From positions 38,878 through 102,877 of the forward strand of contig JBNKQR010000002.1 in assembly GCA_050295975.1 (NCBI GenBank): DNA of 64,000 nt, written 5' to 3'. Below, piece by piece: positions 7,173-15,479 of this stretch; position 1 is the first letter of the stretch; the number at the start of each line of letters is the position of its first letter. The position numbers were made by a program, and so were the translations under genes. The notes beneath the pieces are model-generated. The model made no database searches. It saw only the letters and a program-made list of their open reading frames with translations, and was not told the DNA's origin. The DNA comes from JAPHTQ01 sp050295975 (GTDB lineage: Bacteria; Pseudomonadota; Gammaproteobacteria; Thiohalomonadales; Thiohalomonadaceae).

Positions 7173-9173
7173 TCAGAAACGGGTGGTAAAACCAAACGAA
7201 ATCAGGAACGGCAACTGATAGATCTCTTTGCGACTGGTGTAGTCGACATTGTAATCGTAACCGCCGACATTATTCTGCGCGTAGGCATTTACCAACTCCA
7301 TATAGGCGGTGGTGTTTTTGCTGTAGTGGCGATTCACACGCAGATCGAGGCGATGGTAATCGGGCATCCGCTCCGAGTTAATCTCACCGTAGACCGGAAT
7401 GTAGCGACCGGGATTGGCGGCATCGGGGGTGCTATCGATGATCGGCGAATAGGGTGCCCCGGAGTGGTACCACCACTTGGCACCGATGCTCCACCTTTCG
7501 TTCAACTGGTAATCGCCCACAAGGCTCACCACAACCGGCTGATCATATTCAAAAGGAAAACGCGCGCCGGTCGCGGTATTGATCCGCTCCGCTTTGGAGA
7601 GGCTGACCGACAACCAGCCCGAGAGTTTATCGGTCGCCGCCTTCCGCAGTAACAGTTCCAACCCTTTAGATTCACCCTCACCCTCATTGCTGTAGCGGGT
7701 GATCGGATCACTGGTAACCAGTTTATTGAGCTTTTTGTAATAGGCCTCCGCCTTCCACTCCCAGCCGTTACCCAGTTGATGTTCCAAGCCAACAACATAG
7801 TGGTCCGCATTAAACTGCGTCAGCTCAGGATTACCGAAGACCTTTTCCACCTGAATCATGCTGGGGAACTGGTGGTACTGTCCGGCGCCGATGCTGTAGG
7901 TCCAGCCAGGTTGCGGTGTGTACTCGGCGCGCAGACGTGGCTCCAGATAGCTCTCTTTCAGGTAATCCTCATGCAACCCAGATAGACCAGCGGTCAGCGC
8001 CCATTGATCGTTGGGATACCAGTTCTCTTCCACATAGAGCATCGACCAGTTCACCGTCACACTGGCCTTACTACCCAGCAGAGTCGCATCGGTGTACTGA
8101 CAGTTAACATCGAATTCAGTACAGCCCGGGTCGCGAAAACTCACGTCGTAGTCGGCATTAATATTTGCCACCTCACCACCCACTGCGAGCAGATGATCGC
8201 TACCCAGCGGCTTGGTCCAGCGTGCTCGGCCATACCAGTTATCCATGGTGATGCGTGCATCAGCGGCGGCGGCGGCATGGGTAACCGTCTCATCACCAAT
8301 ATGACTAATACCCAGTGTTAGCCCATTGCCGCCATGATCCTCTTCCCACACCACACCCTGACTGTTGTATGCGGTGTCATTGCTGTGGTTACCGATTAAT
8401 ACCGGGTCGTTTTCCACTCCGTCGGCGGTGGCGTCGAGATTCACCTCAACGTTATCGGTCGCACCGTTTGCCTGAAAAGTGACACGGCTGCCATCATCCA
8501 GCTTCCATAAATATTTACCCTGGTAGTCGGTGTACTTGGGGAACTGCACCATGTCGACACCCTGAACATCGATCTGGTCACCCACCAGTAGATCGAGATA
8601 GCTCATACGCGCAGCAAAGTAGAACGACTGGTTCTCCGTTACCGGTCCCTCAACCAACACCCCCGCCTGCAACATGCTGACGTCCAGGGAGGTGCTAATC
8701 ATCTCGTCATCGGGATCACGCAGCTTAACGTCGATCACCGCGCCGGTACTGCCCGCGTACTCTGCACCGAAGGCGGCGGGGTAGAGATCAAAGCTCTCCA
8801 CCAGTTGCGAATTAAAAACACTAATCGCTCCGCCCATGTGAAAGATATATCCAGCGGGCATGAAATCGACGAAATAGAAATTATCTTCGGGGCGTGAGCC
8901 ACGCACCGCTGGGGCGGCACTGGCATCATTATTACTCACCACGCCAGGCAGGGTTTGCAGAGCACGTAGCGGATCGCCACCACCTCCTGGCACGGTCGCG
9001 GCGCTTTTGCCACCCATGCTGTAACCGAGTGGCGGTGCAGCCTCCAGGCTGGAGTCATCCTCGCTATCGGTTATGGTGACCTGTTCCAGCCGATCCGCCT
9101 CTTCTGCTTGCGCCGCAACGGCGATAAAGAGAAGGACGCTAAAAAGTGTGGCCTCCCTGACCGCTTTATTCAT
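7173..9173 (-). CDS. TonB-dependent outer-membrane receptor
   Basis: 666 residues from the ATG at 9173, whose ATGA overlaps the kinase stop; the frame reaches further upstream inside the kinase gene. Signal peptide about 1-23 (ending VAAQA-E), TonB-box-like LEQVTIT just after it, plug domain about 45-160 (LRALQTLPGVV, PAVRGSRPEDN, VIDVKLRDP), then a 22-strand-type barrel ending in a C-terminal phenylalanine (FGFTTRF). The substrate cannot be read from the sequence. Being in one operon with its own two-component system, ExbB, ExbD and TonB suggests a dedicated uptake or signalling unit. Confidence 0.9.
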   Translation of the reverse strand: MNKAVREATLFSVLLFIAVAAQAEEADRLEQVTITDSEDDSSLEAAPPLGYSMGGKSAATVPGGGGDPLRALQTLPGVVSNNDASAAPAVRGSRPEDNFYFVDFMPAGYIFHMGGAISVFNSQLVESFDLYPAAFGAEYAGSTGAVIDVKLRDPDDEMISTSLDVSMLQAGVLVEGPVTENQSFYFAARMSYLDLLVGDQIDVQGVDMVQFPKYTDYQGKYLWKLDDGSRVTFQANGATDNVEVNLDATADGVENDPVLIGNHSNDTAYNSQGVVWEEDHGGNGLTLGISHIGDETVTHAAAAADARITMDNWYGRARWTKPLGSDHLLAVGGEVANINADYDVSFRDPGCTEFDVNCQYTDATLLGSKASVTVNWSMLYVEENWYPNDQWALTAGLSGLHEDYLKESYLEPRLRAEYTPQPGWTYSIGAGQYHQFPSMIQVEKVFGNPELTQFNADHYVVGLEHQLGNGWEWKAEAYYKKLNKLVTSDPITRYSNEGEGESKGLELLLRKAATDKLSGWLSVSLSKAERINTATGARFPFEYDQPVVVSLVGDYQLNERWSIGAKWWYHSGAPYSPIIDSTPDAANPGRYIPVYGEINSERMPDYHRLDLRVNRHYSKNTTAYMELVNAYAQNNVGGYDYNVDYTSRKEIYQLPFLISFGFTTRF

Positions 9174-10759
9174 GCTGATTCTGCCTCTTGTTGTTGTTTT
9201 GCAGGCCAGCGTACGCAGAAACGTGCACCGCCCAAAATCGATTTGCCGCAACTGACCTTACCGTCGTGGCGCTCTGCAATGCGCCGTACAATGGCAAGAC
9301 CCAGACCGGATCCACCACTACTGCGCTCGCGGCTTTCATCGAGACGATAGAATGGGTTGAATACCGCCTCGCACTCCTCCTCCGGGATACCGGGGCCGTC
9401 GTCTTCGACACAGACCTCAACTTCGTCCTCATCGAATTTAAGCGTTACCTTTACCAGACTCTTTGCATAACGTTGTGCATTAGCCAGTAGATTGTTAAAA
9501 AGTTTCTCCATCGCCGCTGGATCAAACATCACTGGTGCATGGACGCCGCCATTCTCCACCACCAGCGCGATGTCGTGGTTGCCACGACGGTGATCCGCAG
9601 CACGCTGCTCCAGCCACTGCACCAGATCCAGTGGTTCAGGGTGGATCGCCAGATCCGGGCGGTCATAACGGGCATGGGTCAACAACTCACCAATCAATCC
9701 CTCCAGTTCAACAAGATCACTCTCCATGCTGCCGAGGTAGCGTTCACGATCCATCTCCTCAGGATGATCACGCAGCATCTCCAGAGCAAAGCGTAACCGC
9801 GCTACCGGGGTTTTAAATTCGTGGGAGACGGCGTGGACCAGCTCCTTCTGACCCTCTATCGATTGCTGAATACTGTCGGCCATCTGATTGAAGGTGGTAG
9901 CCAGCAGATGCAGGGTGGATCGCTTTGGCACCACGGTGCGCACCGTCAGATCCCCTTCACCAAGACGGGTGGCATCGGCCTTAAGCTGTTTTAAATCGCG
10001 CCATACTGGACGCAACCAAAAGAACGCCATTAACGCGATCAATATGAGCAGTGTCGAAACAAAGGCGACCATGGCGCGCACATTGATCCCATGATCATCT
10101 ATTGGACCAGCCATCAACACCCAGTCATCTCGACCAACACGGCCATAATAGATTTCAGGACTCACCTTTCCACCGACACCAATAACCTTGCCCTGATCCA
10201 GCAGCGCCCGTTGTTCATCGTTTAAATTCAGTTCTGCTTCATGCTTCAGCGCCAGGGGGAATCCGAAGTGCGGCGAGAGCTCGCGTAGACCCTGATGCAT
10301 ATCGCTATAGCTTTCCAGGTAACGGTGAATCAAATAGGCCGTGCCAGCACCGTCACGATCCGCCTGTTCATGCCGTGATTCACGAGCGGCGTTATAGATG
10401 ACATATTCACTATCCCCAATGCGCCAAAGGGCGTAGGCGTAATGCGCACTCTCTCGCGTGTAGGTGTGGCCGTTTTGTTGCAGTGACGCTCTTTCATCTT
10501 CACTAATCTGCGGCGAATCGAGTCGAATCAGTTTCAATTCGCGACCGAAGTGTTGCGCCATCTCTTCCACCCGCGCAGACCACTCACTTTGCGGCAGATC
10601 CTTCAGTTCGCGTTCTAACAGATAGTAAGTACCGCGATACTGCTCCTCCGCCAGCGCTGTTACCCAGCGGTTGAAAAGCGGCTGGAGTGGGCTGGAAAGA
10701 AGCAGTATCAGCAACGGCACCAATAGCAGTAGGTAGAGACGCAGAAAGTGTTTTGTCAT
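9170..10759 (-). CDS. Sensor histidine kinase, RstB-like
   Basis: 529 residues. Membrane helix about 5-27, periplasmic sensor domain to about 225, second helix about 228-247, HAMP to about 300, HisKA with the phosphorylated His313 in HAVSHEFKTP, then HATPase with the N box (NNLLANAQRYA), GPGIPEEE and GSGLGLAI. Architecture and N-terminal wording resemble RstB. Its ATG overlaps the regulator stop (ATGA) and its TGA overlaps the receptor ATG, so it is translated with both. The sensed ligand is unknown; the operon suggests it relates to the receptor's substrate. Confidence 0.9.
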   Translation of the reverse strand: MTKHFLRLYLLLLVPLLILLLSSPLQPLFNRWVTALAEEQYRGTYYLLERELKDLPQSEWSARVEEMAQHFGRELKLIRLDSPQISEDERASLQQNGHTYTRESAHYAYALWRIGDSEYVIYNAARESRHEQADRDGAGTAYLIHRYLESYSDMHQGLRELSPHFGFPLALKHEAELNLNDEQRALLDQGKVIGVGGKVSPEIYYGRVGRDDWVLMAGPIDDHGINVRAMVAFVSTLLILIALMAFFWLRPVWRDLKQLKADATRLGEGDLTVRTVVPKRSTLHLLATTFNQMADSIQQSIEGQKELVHAVSHEFKTPVARLRFALEMLRDHPEEMDRERYLGSMESDLVELEGLIGELLTHARYDRPDLAIHPEPLDLVQWLEQRAADHRRGNHDIALVVENGGVHAPVMFDPAAMEKLFNNLLANAQRYAKSLVKVTLKFDEDEVEVCVEDDGPGIPEEECEAVFNPFYRLDESRERSSGGSGLGLAIVRRIAERHDGKVSCGKSILGGARFCVRWPAKQQQEAESA

Positions 10760-11502
10760 TGTTCCACCTCCGCAACAAACAGATAGCCTGCACCGCGTAT
10801 CGTCTTGATACGGCGTGGCTCTACTGGATCGTCGTTTAATTTCTTTCGCAGACGCGAGATGCGCAAATCAATAGAACGGTCACTGCCGTCGTAACCGATA
10901 CCACGTACGTTGCGCAGGATGTCATCGCGGGAGAGAACCTGACCGGCATTACTGGCCAACAACCAGAGCAGATCGAACTCGGCGGTGGTGAGATTGAGTG
11001 ACTGGCCTTTAAGTTTTGCTTCACGACTACTGCTATCGATCTCAAAATCACCACAAACGAGGTGAGTGGTGGCGTGTATCGTAGAGGGGTGGTTATAGCG
11101 ACGCATCACAGCACGGATGCGTGCCAGTAACAGGCGAGGCTCCACCGGCTTGGAGATGTAGTCGTCGGCACCCAGCTCCAGCCCGAGCAACTCATCGATA
11201 TCTTCATCGCGGGCGGTGAGCATCACCACCGGGCCGTCGTAGTCGGGACGAATCGCCCGACAGACACTGAAACCATCGGCACCGGGCAGCATAATATCGA
11301 GCAGCACCAGATCGGGCTGCTCACGCAGAATGCGCTCTGCCGCCCGATCGCCACGGGTTTCTATATCAACGTGCAGACCGTTCTTTTGCAGGTACTCCTG
11401 CACCAACGCTGCCAGTTTCGGATCATCCTCAACCAGCAGCAGGCGCGCTCCTGTCCGGTCGTTCTCCGTTGTCCTGTTATCTTCCTGATTCATGGTAAGC
11501 AT
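10756..11502 (-). CDS. OmpR-family response regulator, RstA-like
   Basis: About 248 residues. Receiver domain with the phosphoacceptor aspartate in LVLLDIMLPGADG (residue 69 from this start), conserved KP in DYISKPVEP, and a C-terminal winged-helix DNA-binding domain (about 150-246, with DRSIDLRISRLRKKL). The start may instead be the ATG at 11493; neither has a strong ribosome site. First gene of the operon, coupled to the kinase by an ATGA overlap. It probably controls this operon itself, which would make uptake of the ligand self-regulated. Confidence 0.9.
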   Translation of the reverse strand: MLTMNQEDNRTTENDRTGARLLLVEDDPKLAALVQEYLQKNGLHVDIETRGDRAAERILREQPDLVLLDIMLPGADGFSVCRAIRPDYDGPVVMLTARDEDIDELLGLELGADDYISKPVEPRLLLARIRAVMRRYNHPSTIHATTHLVCGDFEIDSSSREAKLKGQSLNLTTAEFDLLWLLASNAGQVLSRDDILRNVRGIGYDGSDRSIDLRISRLRKKLNDDPVEPRRIKTIRGAGYLFVAEVEQ

Positions 11503-11568
11503 ACTACCCGCACTCGGGTGTAACGTTCCATGGTGCTGTTGTAACGCTCTGTATCAAGGAGTACCGCC

Positions 11569-11584
11569 GGGAGCGACTGCTCCC
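11569..11584 (-). terminator. Short hairpin after the 11605-11931 gene
   Basis: GGGAGC-GACT-GCTCCC, a perfect six-base stem with a four-base loop, 21 bases past the stop. There is no clear run of T, so it may be a weak terminator or just an RNA end structure. Confidence 0.35.
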
Positions 11585-11604
11585 GACAGCGCGCTATTAC
11601 CGCA

Positions 11605-11931
11605 TCAGTGGCGGGTTTGCGTATCGTCATTCACCTGCCGGTAGAGCTTGCGCAGCTCATCCCACAGCTTTTCATTCGCCTCCTGGGTTTCCCGAATGAG
11701 ATCTTGCAGCAGCATCGCCGTGATCCGGGTGGCGTGCTCCGGTGGGTTTTCGGCTGTCTGCATGATCACTGCCAGGGCATCGGCGCGGATGAGGCGGTCG
11801 GTGATGTGGTTGATCAGTGCCTGAATGGAATGACTCAGGTTGCCGTAGTCGTCATCGTCTTCGCGGACTTGCCAGGAGACGTTACGGCCGGTGGATTGGG
11901 GATAGATCACGTTCGTGTTTGCGTGTGACAT
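11605..11931 (-). CDS. Small helical protein of unknown function
   Basis: 108 residues, good ribosome site (AAGGAGC, eight bases before ATG). No signal peptide or membrane helix. The first third is polar with an acidic run (REDDDDYG); the rest is predicted helical and amphipathic (SHSIQALINHITDRLIRADALAVIMQ, and EANEKLWDELRKLYRQ). No catalytic motif. The gene is preceded by a hairpin-rich leader (11976-12145), a layout seen for small regulatory genes of prophages and satellites. It may be the protein product of such a module, but no homology is claimed. Confidence 0.7.
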   Translation of the reverse strand: MSHANTNVIYPQSTGRNVSWQVREDDDDYGNLSHSIQALINHITDRLIRADALAVIMQTAENPPEHATRITAMLLQDLIRETQEANEKLWDELRKLYRQVNDDTQTRH

Positions 11932-11975
11932 GGTTTAGCTCCTTGTGCACCGGCGTATTGCCGAATTAATGGAAG

Positions 11976-12145
11976 CTCAAACCAAAGCGGCCCCGACGTC
12001 GTGAAGACGGAAGGGCCGCTAGTCACACAACGGGCGATAATGAACATCGCCGGGTATGTTGTATACTCGATGCAGCCCTAAGGTCTGTCGATACCAGTCT
12101 TAGGGTTAGCCGGGTGGAAGGTGTTAGCGCACCACCATCCGGCGC
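11976..12145 (-). ncRNA. Hairpin-rich leader or small RNA upstream of 11605-11931
   Basis: Read on the minus strand there are four successive stems: a GGTGGTGCGC/ACACC-containing hairpin, CCCTAAG...CTTAGGG, GGCGAT...ATCGCC, and AGCGGCCC...GGGCCGCT followed by TTTGGTTTG. The last looks like an intrinsic terminator or attenuator before the gene's ribosome site. The overall arrangement and the CGCTAACACC and CTAACCCTAAGACTGG wording remind me of C4-type antisense RNA regions of P1/P4-like phages, from memory only. The rest of the gap (12146-12320) is AT-rich with no gene seen. Confidence 0.45.
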
Positions 12146-12320
12146 TTTATTTTGAGCGGTGTTGCACTGTTTAAATTAAGGAGAAAGGGAGGGGTGGTCA
12201 AGGGAAAAATGCGGCGGAAATGCAAACAAATATTAAATAAAATTCGAGAAAATCTCTACTTTTAAGAGCGTTTAATGTTTTACGTTGATCCTAAGTGTTC
12301 ACTAGTTTCTTACTTCACAG

Positions 12321-14066
12321 TTATTCAAAAAGTGATTTACCTATACACCAAATTGATTGTCCAAAATTTGAAATCAGTTGTTCGCCCTGCCTAAGGAATG
12401 ACCGACTTTCGTCGATTCCAGCGAGCTTTAAAGCGTCGTCAATTTTGGAGCTGGTGGGATGTGCGTCACCCACTCGCATATCATAAGCGCCAACAATTGA
12501 GCCAAATATTTTATAGGCCGTATCATCTCCAACCTTCTGGGCTAAGATATCTTGAAGAAGCTTATTTGAACCAAGTTTTGCCTTGTCTTTATGCGTAGAA
12601 ATCTTGCGAAGAGATTGCTTATCAAGCCGATCTGAGAACACACGGACAAGTTCTTTCGCTAACCTCAGCAATGAAGCCTGATCCTTGCTAGTGAAGCGGG
12701 AAATATACTGCATGACTGCGGCATCATCTATATCGTGAGTGAATAGAGTAATGTTGTACTCTTGACGGAAACTCGTCTCTAGCATCCGCATGACCTCGAA
12801 TAGTAATTGTTCAACAGCATGTGTGGATGCTGGCTGAGCTCTTACTTGTGCTGCTAGCAATTCATTTGAAACCTTCCCATCTGGAACAATGTTGTGAGCA
12901 GCCCAAATGTGCTGTTCCCACGCAACAAGGCGGGCAATATCACAAGCGTACACAGTGATGAAATCTGAAGAGTTGATGCCAAAGTGCGGTACATAACCGG
13001 AGGTAGAACGAATACCACCGGTTTCCGCCGTATACCATTCCAGAGAAAAACCACGATGACTGAGAAGCTCGTTGATTAAACTGGAGCGGAACCAGAGCCA
13101 CCGACCAATATCTTCATCGTTTAAGTCGGCAGAAGTCATTCGTGTTCCGTCAGTCTCTACGATGAATTGGGGGAGCGTCTGATCAGCATCTCCCCGAACA
13201 CGCACGCTATTCCCTTGATGTTCAATCCATTCGTTTCTCCAAAACTCTCCTTCTATCCGTACACCTTCATGGCCACTTCGATGGCCCCGCGAACGTTCAA
13301 AGTCAGTATTGTCATTGTTTTCTGGCCCCATAACTGGAGCGTCTTCATCTTCGTCAACATCAGTTCGCCAAGTTCGTAACATGGCCCAACTTCCGCCAAA
13401 AACATCATCCAAATCGCGAATACGAAGCTCAAATCTCCCACCATCTCGCTCTTCTTGCTTATCCACTAGATCCGCATATGCGCTACCTTCAAGTATCGCA
13501 ACATTTTCTACTCTTTGTCGGTAGTAAGAGAGACGAAGGGAAAGGTTTCTTGCCGCTAAATAGTCGATGAGAAATTCTCGCTTGATCTCGATCAGTCGAT
13601 GATGACCATCCTCATCAAACATCTCACGAGCCACGACAACGAAATTCTCTTCAGGCCTTACCCAGTTTGTTCCTTCCTTTATCAGACGAAGAGCAACAAC
13701 AAGATCAGGGTTCAATATCCATAGACTTCCGCCAACTACTGGTTGAGGGTGCTCGAAGACAAGATTAATACCAATTGGTTCTTTGTCGTTATGCTGATAT
13801 TGCTCAATGGGTGAGTAGTATCCATCATCGTAAGCATACGGTTGCACATTGTGACTGATGCCAATACGATGCCAGTCAAGTTGTTCCGCGACTTCACGAT
13901 GCTCAGGTGGGAACGCAACAGAACCACATCCGAAAATATCTCTAACGAAACCTATATACTGAGCGTTACCCTGCTCATCATTGACGTAAGCTCTCAAGGG
14001 AACCCAGGTCGCACTGGAGAAGATCCTACGAGTTTCTTTGTTAAAAATAATCCAATCTTGATTCAT
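12321..14066 (-). CDS. Large protein of unknown function with a HEPN-like C-terminal motif
   Basis: 581 residues, no signal peptide or membrane helix. Residues 1-400 are mixed alpha/beta and rich in acidic and aromatic residues, with no motif I recognise. The C-terminal about 170 residues are helical and contain RVGDAHPTSS near residue 533, which fits the R-x4-H pattern of HEPN-type ribonucleases, followed by a short helix (KIDDALKLAGI). No ribosome site is clear before the ATG. The gene sits in the accessory block with lower GC than the backbone. An RNA-targeting defence role is possible but is inference. Confidence 0.7.
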   Translation of the reverse strand: MNQDWIIFNKETRRIFSSATWVPLRAYVNDEQGNAQYIGFVRDIFGCGSVAFPPEHREVAEQLDWHRIGISHNVQPYAYDDGYYSPIEQYQHNDKEPIGINLVFEHPQPVVGGSLWILNPDLVVALRLIKEGTNWVRPEENFVVVAREMFDEDGHHRLIEIKREFLIDYLAARNLSLRLSYYRQRVENVAILEGSAYADLVDKQEERDGGRFELRIRDLDDVFGGSWAMLRTWRTDVDEDEDAPVMGPENNDNTDFERSRGHRSGHEGVRIEGEFWRNEWIEHQGNSVRVRGDADQTLPQFIVETDGTRMTSADLNDEDIGRWLWFRSSLINELLSHRGFSLEWYTAETGGIRSTSGYVPHFGINSSDFITVYACDIARLVAWEQHIWAAHNIVPDGKVSNELLAAQVRAQPASTHAVEQLLFEVMRMLETSFRQEYNITLFTHDIDDAAVMQYISRFTSKDQASLLRLAKELVRVFSDRLDKQSLRKISTHKDKAKLGSNKLLQDILAQKVGDDTAYKIFGSIVGAYDMRVGDAHPTSSKIDDALKLAGIDESRSFLRQGEQLISNFGQSIWCIGKSLFE

Positions 14067-14120
14067 ACGAACTCAACCGAAGATGCGCAACATGGACGAC
14101 TTTGTTTGAAGGCTGTGTTA
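14067..14120 (-). repeat. Degenerate attC-like spacer
   Basis: The gap between 12321-14066 and 14118-14501 carries CAACCGAAG and an imperfect partner CTTTGTTTG, ending in GTGTTAG. This resembles a worn attC site, much less clear than those between 19615 and 26575. Confidence 0.3.
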
Positions 14121-14501
14121 GTTGGATACATTTCTTTTCTCTTCACATCGGAACTCATTGGAAGATATAACACTGTCTGACCACGCTGTGACATTACCAA
14201 AACCAACATAGCGACGAATTACCCCTTTTTCTGGATAAGCTACCTGAATAGTAAAATCAGGGTATAGGGGCGGGCCTCCACGACGATTGTTTAAACGGGA
14301 CTGTAGTATAAATAGCCCATTCCATTTTCCGTATTTTCCTACCAAAGTCCGCAAGACTTCAATCTCAGAGTTCATCGATATCCGATGGGAAGGGACGTGT
14401 TCATGAAATACATCAATGATATTTCCTTCCTCATATAGCTGAACACGAAAGCACTTTTCTTCGCTTCTCAGTTCTTGGCAAATTTTATATTTCTCGTACA
14501 T
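14118..14501 (-). CDS. Hypothetical protein, 127 residues
   Basis: A short soluble protein without signal peptide, beta-rich by its pattern of alternating hydrophobic residues (FRVQLYEEGNIIDVFHEHV, then FTIQVAYPEKGVIRRYVGFG). No family recognised. The C-terminus ends in a charged tail encoded close to the attC-like spacer. AT-rich codon use relative to the flanking backbone fits an acquired gene. Low functional information. Confidence 0.6.
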   Translation of the reverse strand: MYEKYKICQELRSEEKCFRVQLYEEGNIIDVFHEHVPSHRISMNSEIEVLRTLVGKYGKWNGLFILQSRLNNRRGGPPLYPDFTIQVAYPEKGVIRRYVGFGNVTAWSDSVISSNEFRCEEKRNVSN

Positions 14502-14532
14502 GGCGCATACGCTTACTTAGTATGTTAGATTT

Positions 14533-14645
14533 ATGCCGGAGGCAACGTAATGGATGTAAACCGTATGGCATCGTATTTTCGGTTACATAAGTTGGTTTCA
14601 TCGTTCAATGGCATTTCCCTCTATTATATTGCGGTTATACCATGG
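14533..14645. repeat. Dispersed repeat, copy A
   Basis: About 113 bases running from ATGCCGG to GCGGTTATACCATGG. Copies B (15242-15337) and C (17177-17294) share the start (ATGCCGG or ATACCGA, then AACGT), the TGGTT(C/T)CAT(C/T)GTTCA block and the end (CGGTTATA-CTTGG/CATGG type). All three are in the same orientation. The surrounding gap ends with GATAGTTAGGTGCC, an attC-like end. Confidence 0.5.
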
Positions 14646-14696
14646 GAGTGATGAGTTCTCAATTGCCATAAAAAGAACGATAGTTAGGTGCCTTTG

Positions 14697-15203
14697 TTAT
14701 GTGAATCGATTGTTACTTGCATAAAGAGTTGCCCAATTTATATGTGACGCTAGCGTTTCAAATTCTCGTGTATCTATGTGCCTTCTAGGAATTTCACTTT
14801 TGCATCCTTCAATATAATCTCTAACCGCCTTCAATATACCTTCATTTGTTCGCTCTTTGATGCCGATCTCCATGTATAGCTTATGCGTTTTGTACTCGAA
14901 TTGTTTTTTTCTCGTTTTTACAATTCGCTGCGTATTGACGGCCCAGTATTCGCCTCGAACCTGTGTGCCATAGAAGTATATTTTGATAAACCCTATGATT
15001 TCATTAAATTCCCACGGGCCACCGTATGCGCAGCGCAAATACCCTTCGTACTGTTCTTTTAATGGCTGGTTGTTTTTATAGAAATCCACATCTCTTTCAG
15101 TTGAATACATTTCTTTCTGAATGTAATCATCCATATTTAAAAAGTAGGTTTCTTTGTTAATACGGTATACAGGCAACGCCATGAAGTAATTATCTAAGAC
15201 CAT
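14697..15203 (-). CDS. Hypothetical protein, 168 residues
   Basis: Soluble protein with no signal peptide or membrane helix; aromatic-rich N-terminal half (many Tyr), basic patch around TRKKQFEYKTHK. No family recognised. The start at 15203 has AAAGGA eight bases upstream; an internal ATG at 15182 is an alternative. It is flanked by repeat copies A and B, which sets this gene apart as a possible mobile unit. AT-rich compared with the backbone. Confidence 0.65.
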   Translation of the reverse strand: MVLDNYFMALPVYRINKETYFLNMDDYIQKEMYSTERDVDFYKNNQPLKEQYEGYLRCAYGGPWEFNEIIGFIKIYFYGTQVRGEYWAVNTQRIVKTRKKQFEYKTHKLYMEIGIKERTNEGILKAVRDYIEGCKSEIPRRHIDTREFETLASHINWATLYASNNRFT

Positions 15204-15241
15204 GGGTACATCCTTTGTGAAACAGAATAGTGTGTGCAGGG

Positions 15242-15337
15242 CGGATGCCGGAAATAACGTGATGAGCGGTATACTTCAGTGTGTATCTATTAAGCACTGT
15301 CGTTCATACCAGTGGTGTCTTGCGGTTATAGCTTGGC
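15242..15337. repeat. Dispersed repeat, copy B
   Basis: Shares CGGATGCCGGAAATAACGT and GTGTCTTGCGGTTATAGC with copy C (CGGATACCGAAGATAACGT and GTGTCCTGTGGTTATAGC). Downstream, 15395-15425 holds CGAGCACTGGA, again found at 17563-17575 after copy C, so the repeated unit may be longer than marked. Confidence 0.5.
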
Positions 15338-15440
15338 AACGGTGGGGGCTCAATTGTAAAAGGTTCTACAGCGAAGCAGTTTTGGCTCACGTAGCCGCAG
15401 CCGAGCACTGGAGTCCGTTGAAGGATTAGCCCGTTAGCTA

Positions 15441-15464
15441 TTAAAGGGGTCTGACCACTTTAAC
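15441..15464. repeat. Short REP-like palindrome
   Basis: TTAAAGGGGTCTGACCACTTTAA, an imperfect palindrome of the AAAGGGGTC type. Related perfect versions are at 17303-17331 and 24247-24266. Confidence 0.5.
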
Positions 15465-15479
15465 TTTTGTTATACGTTT

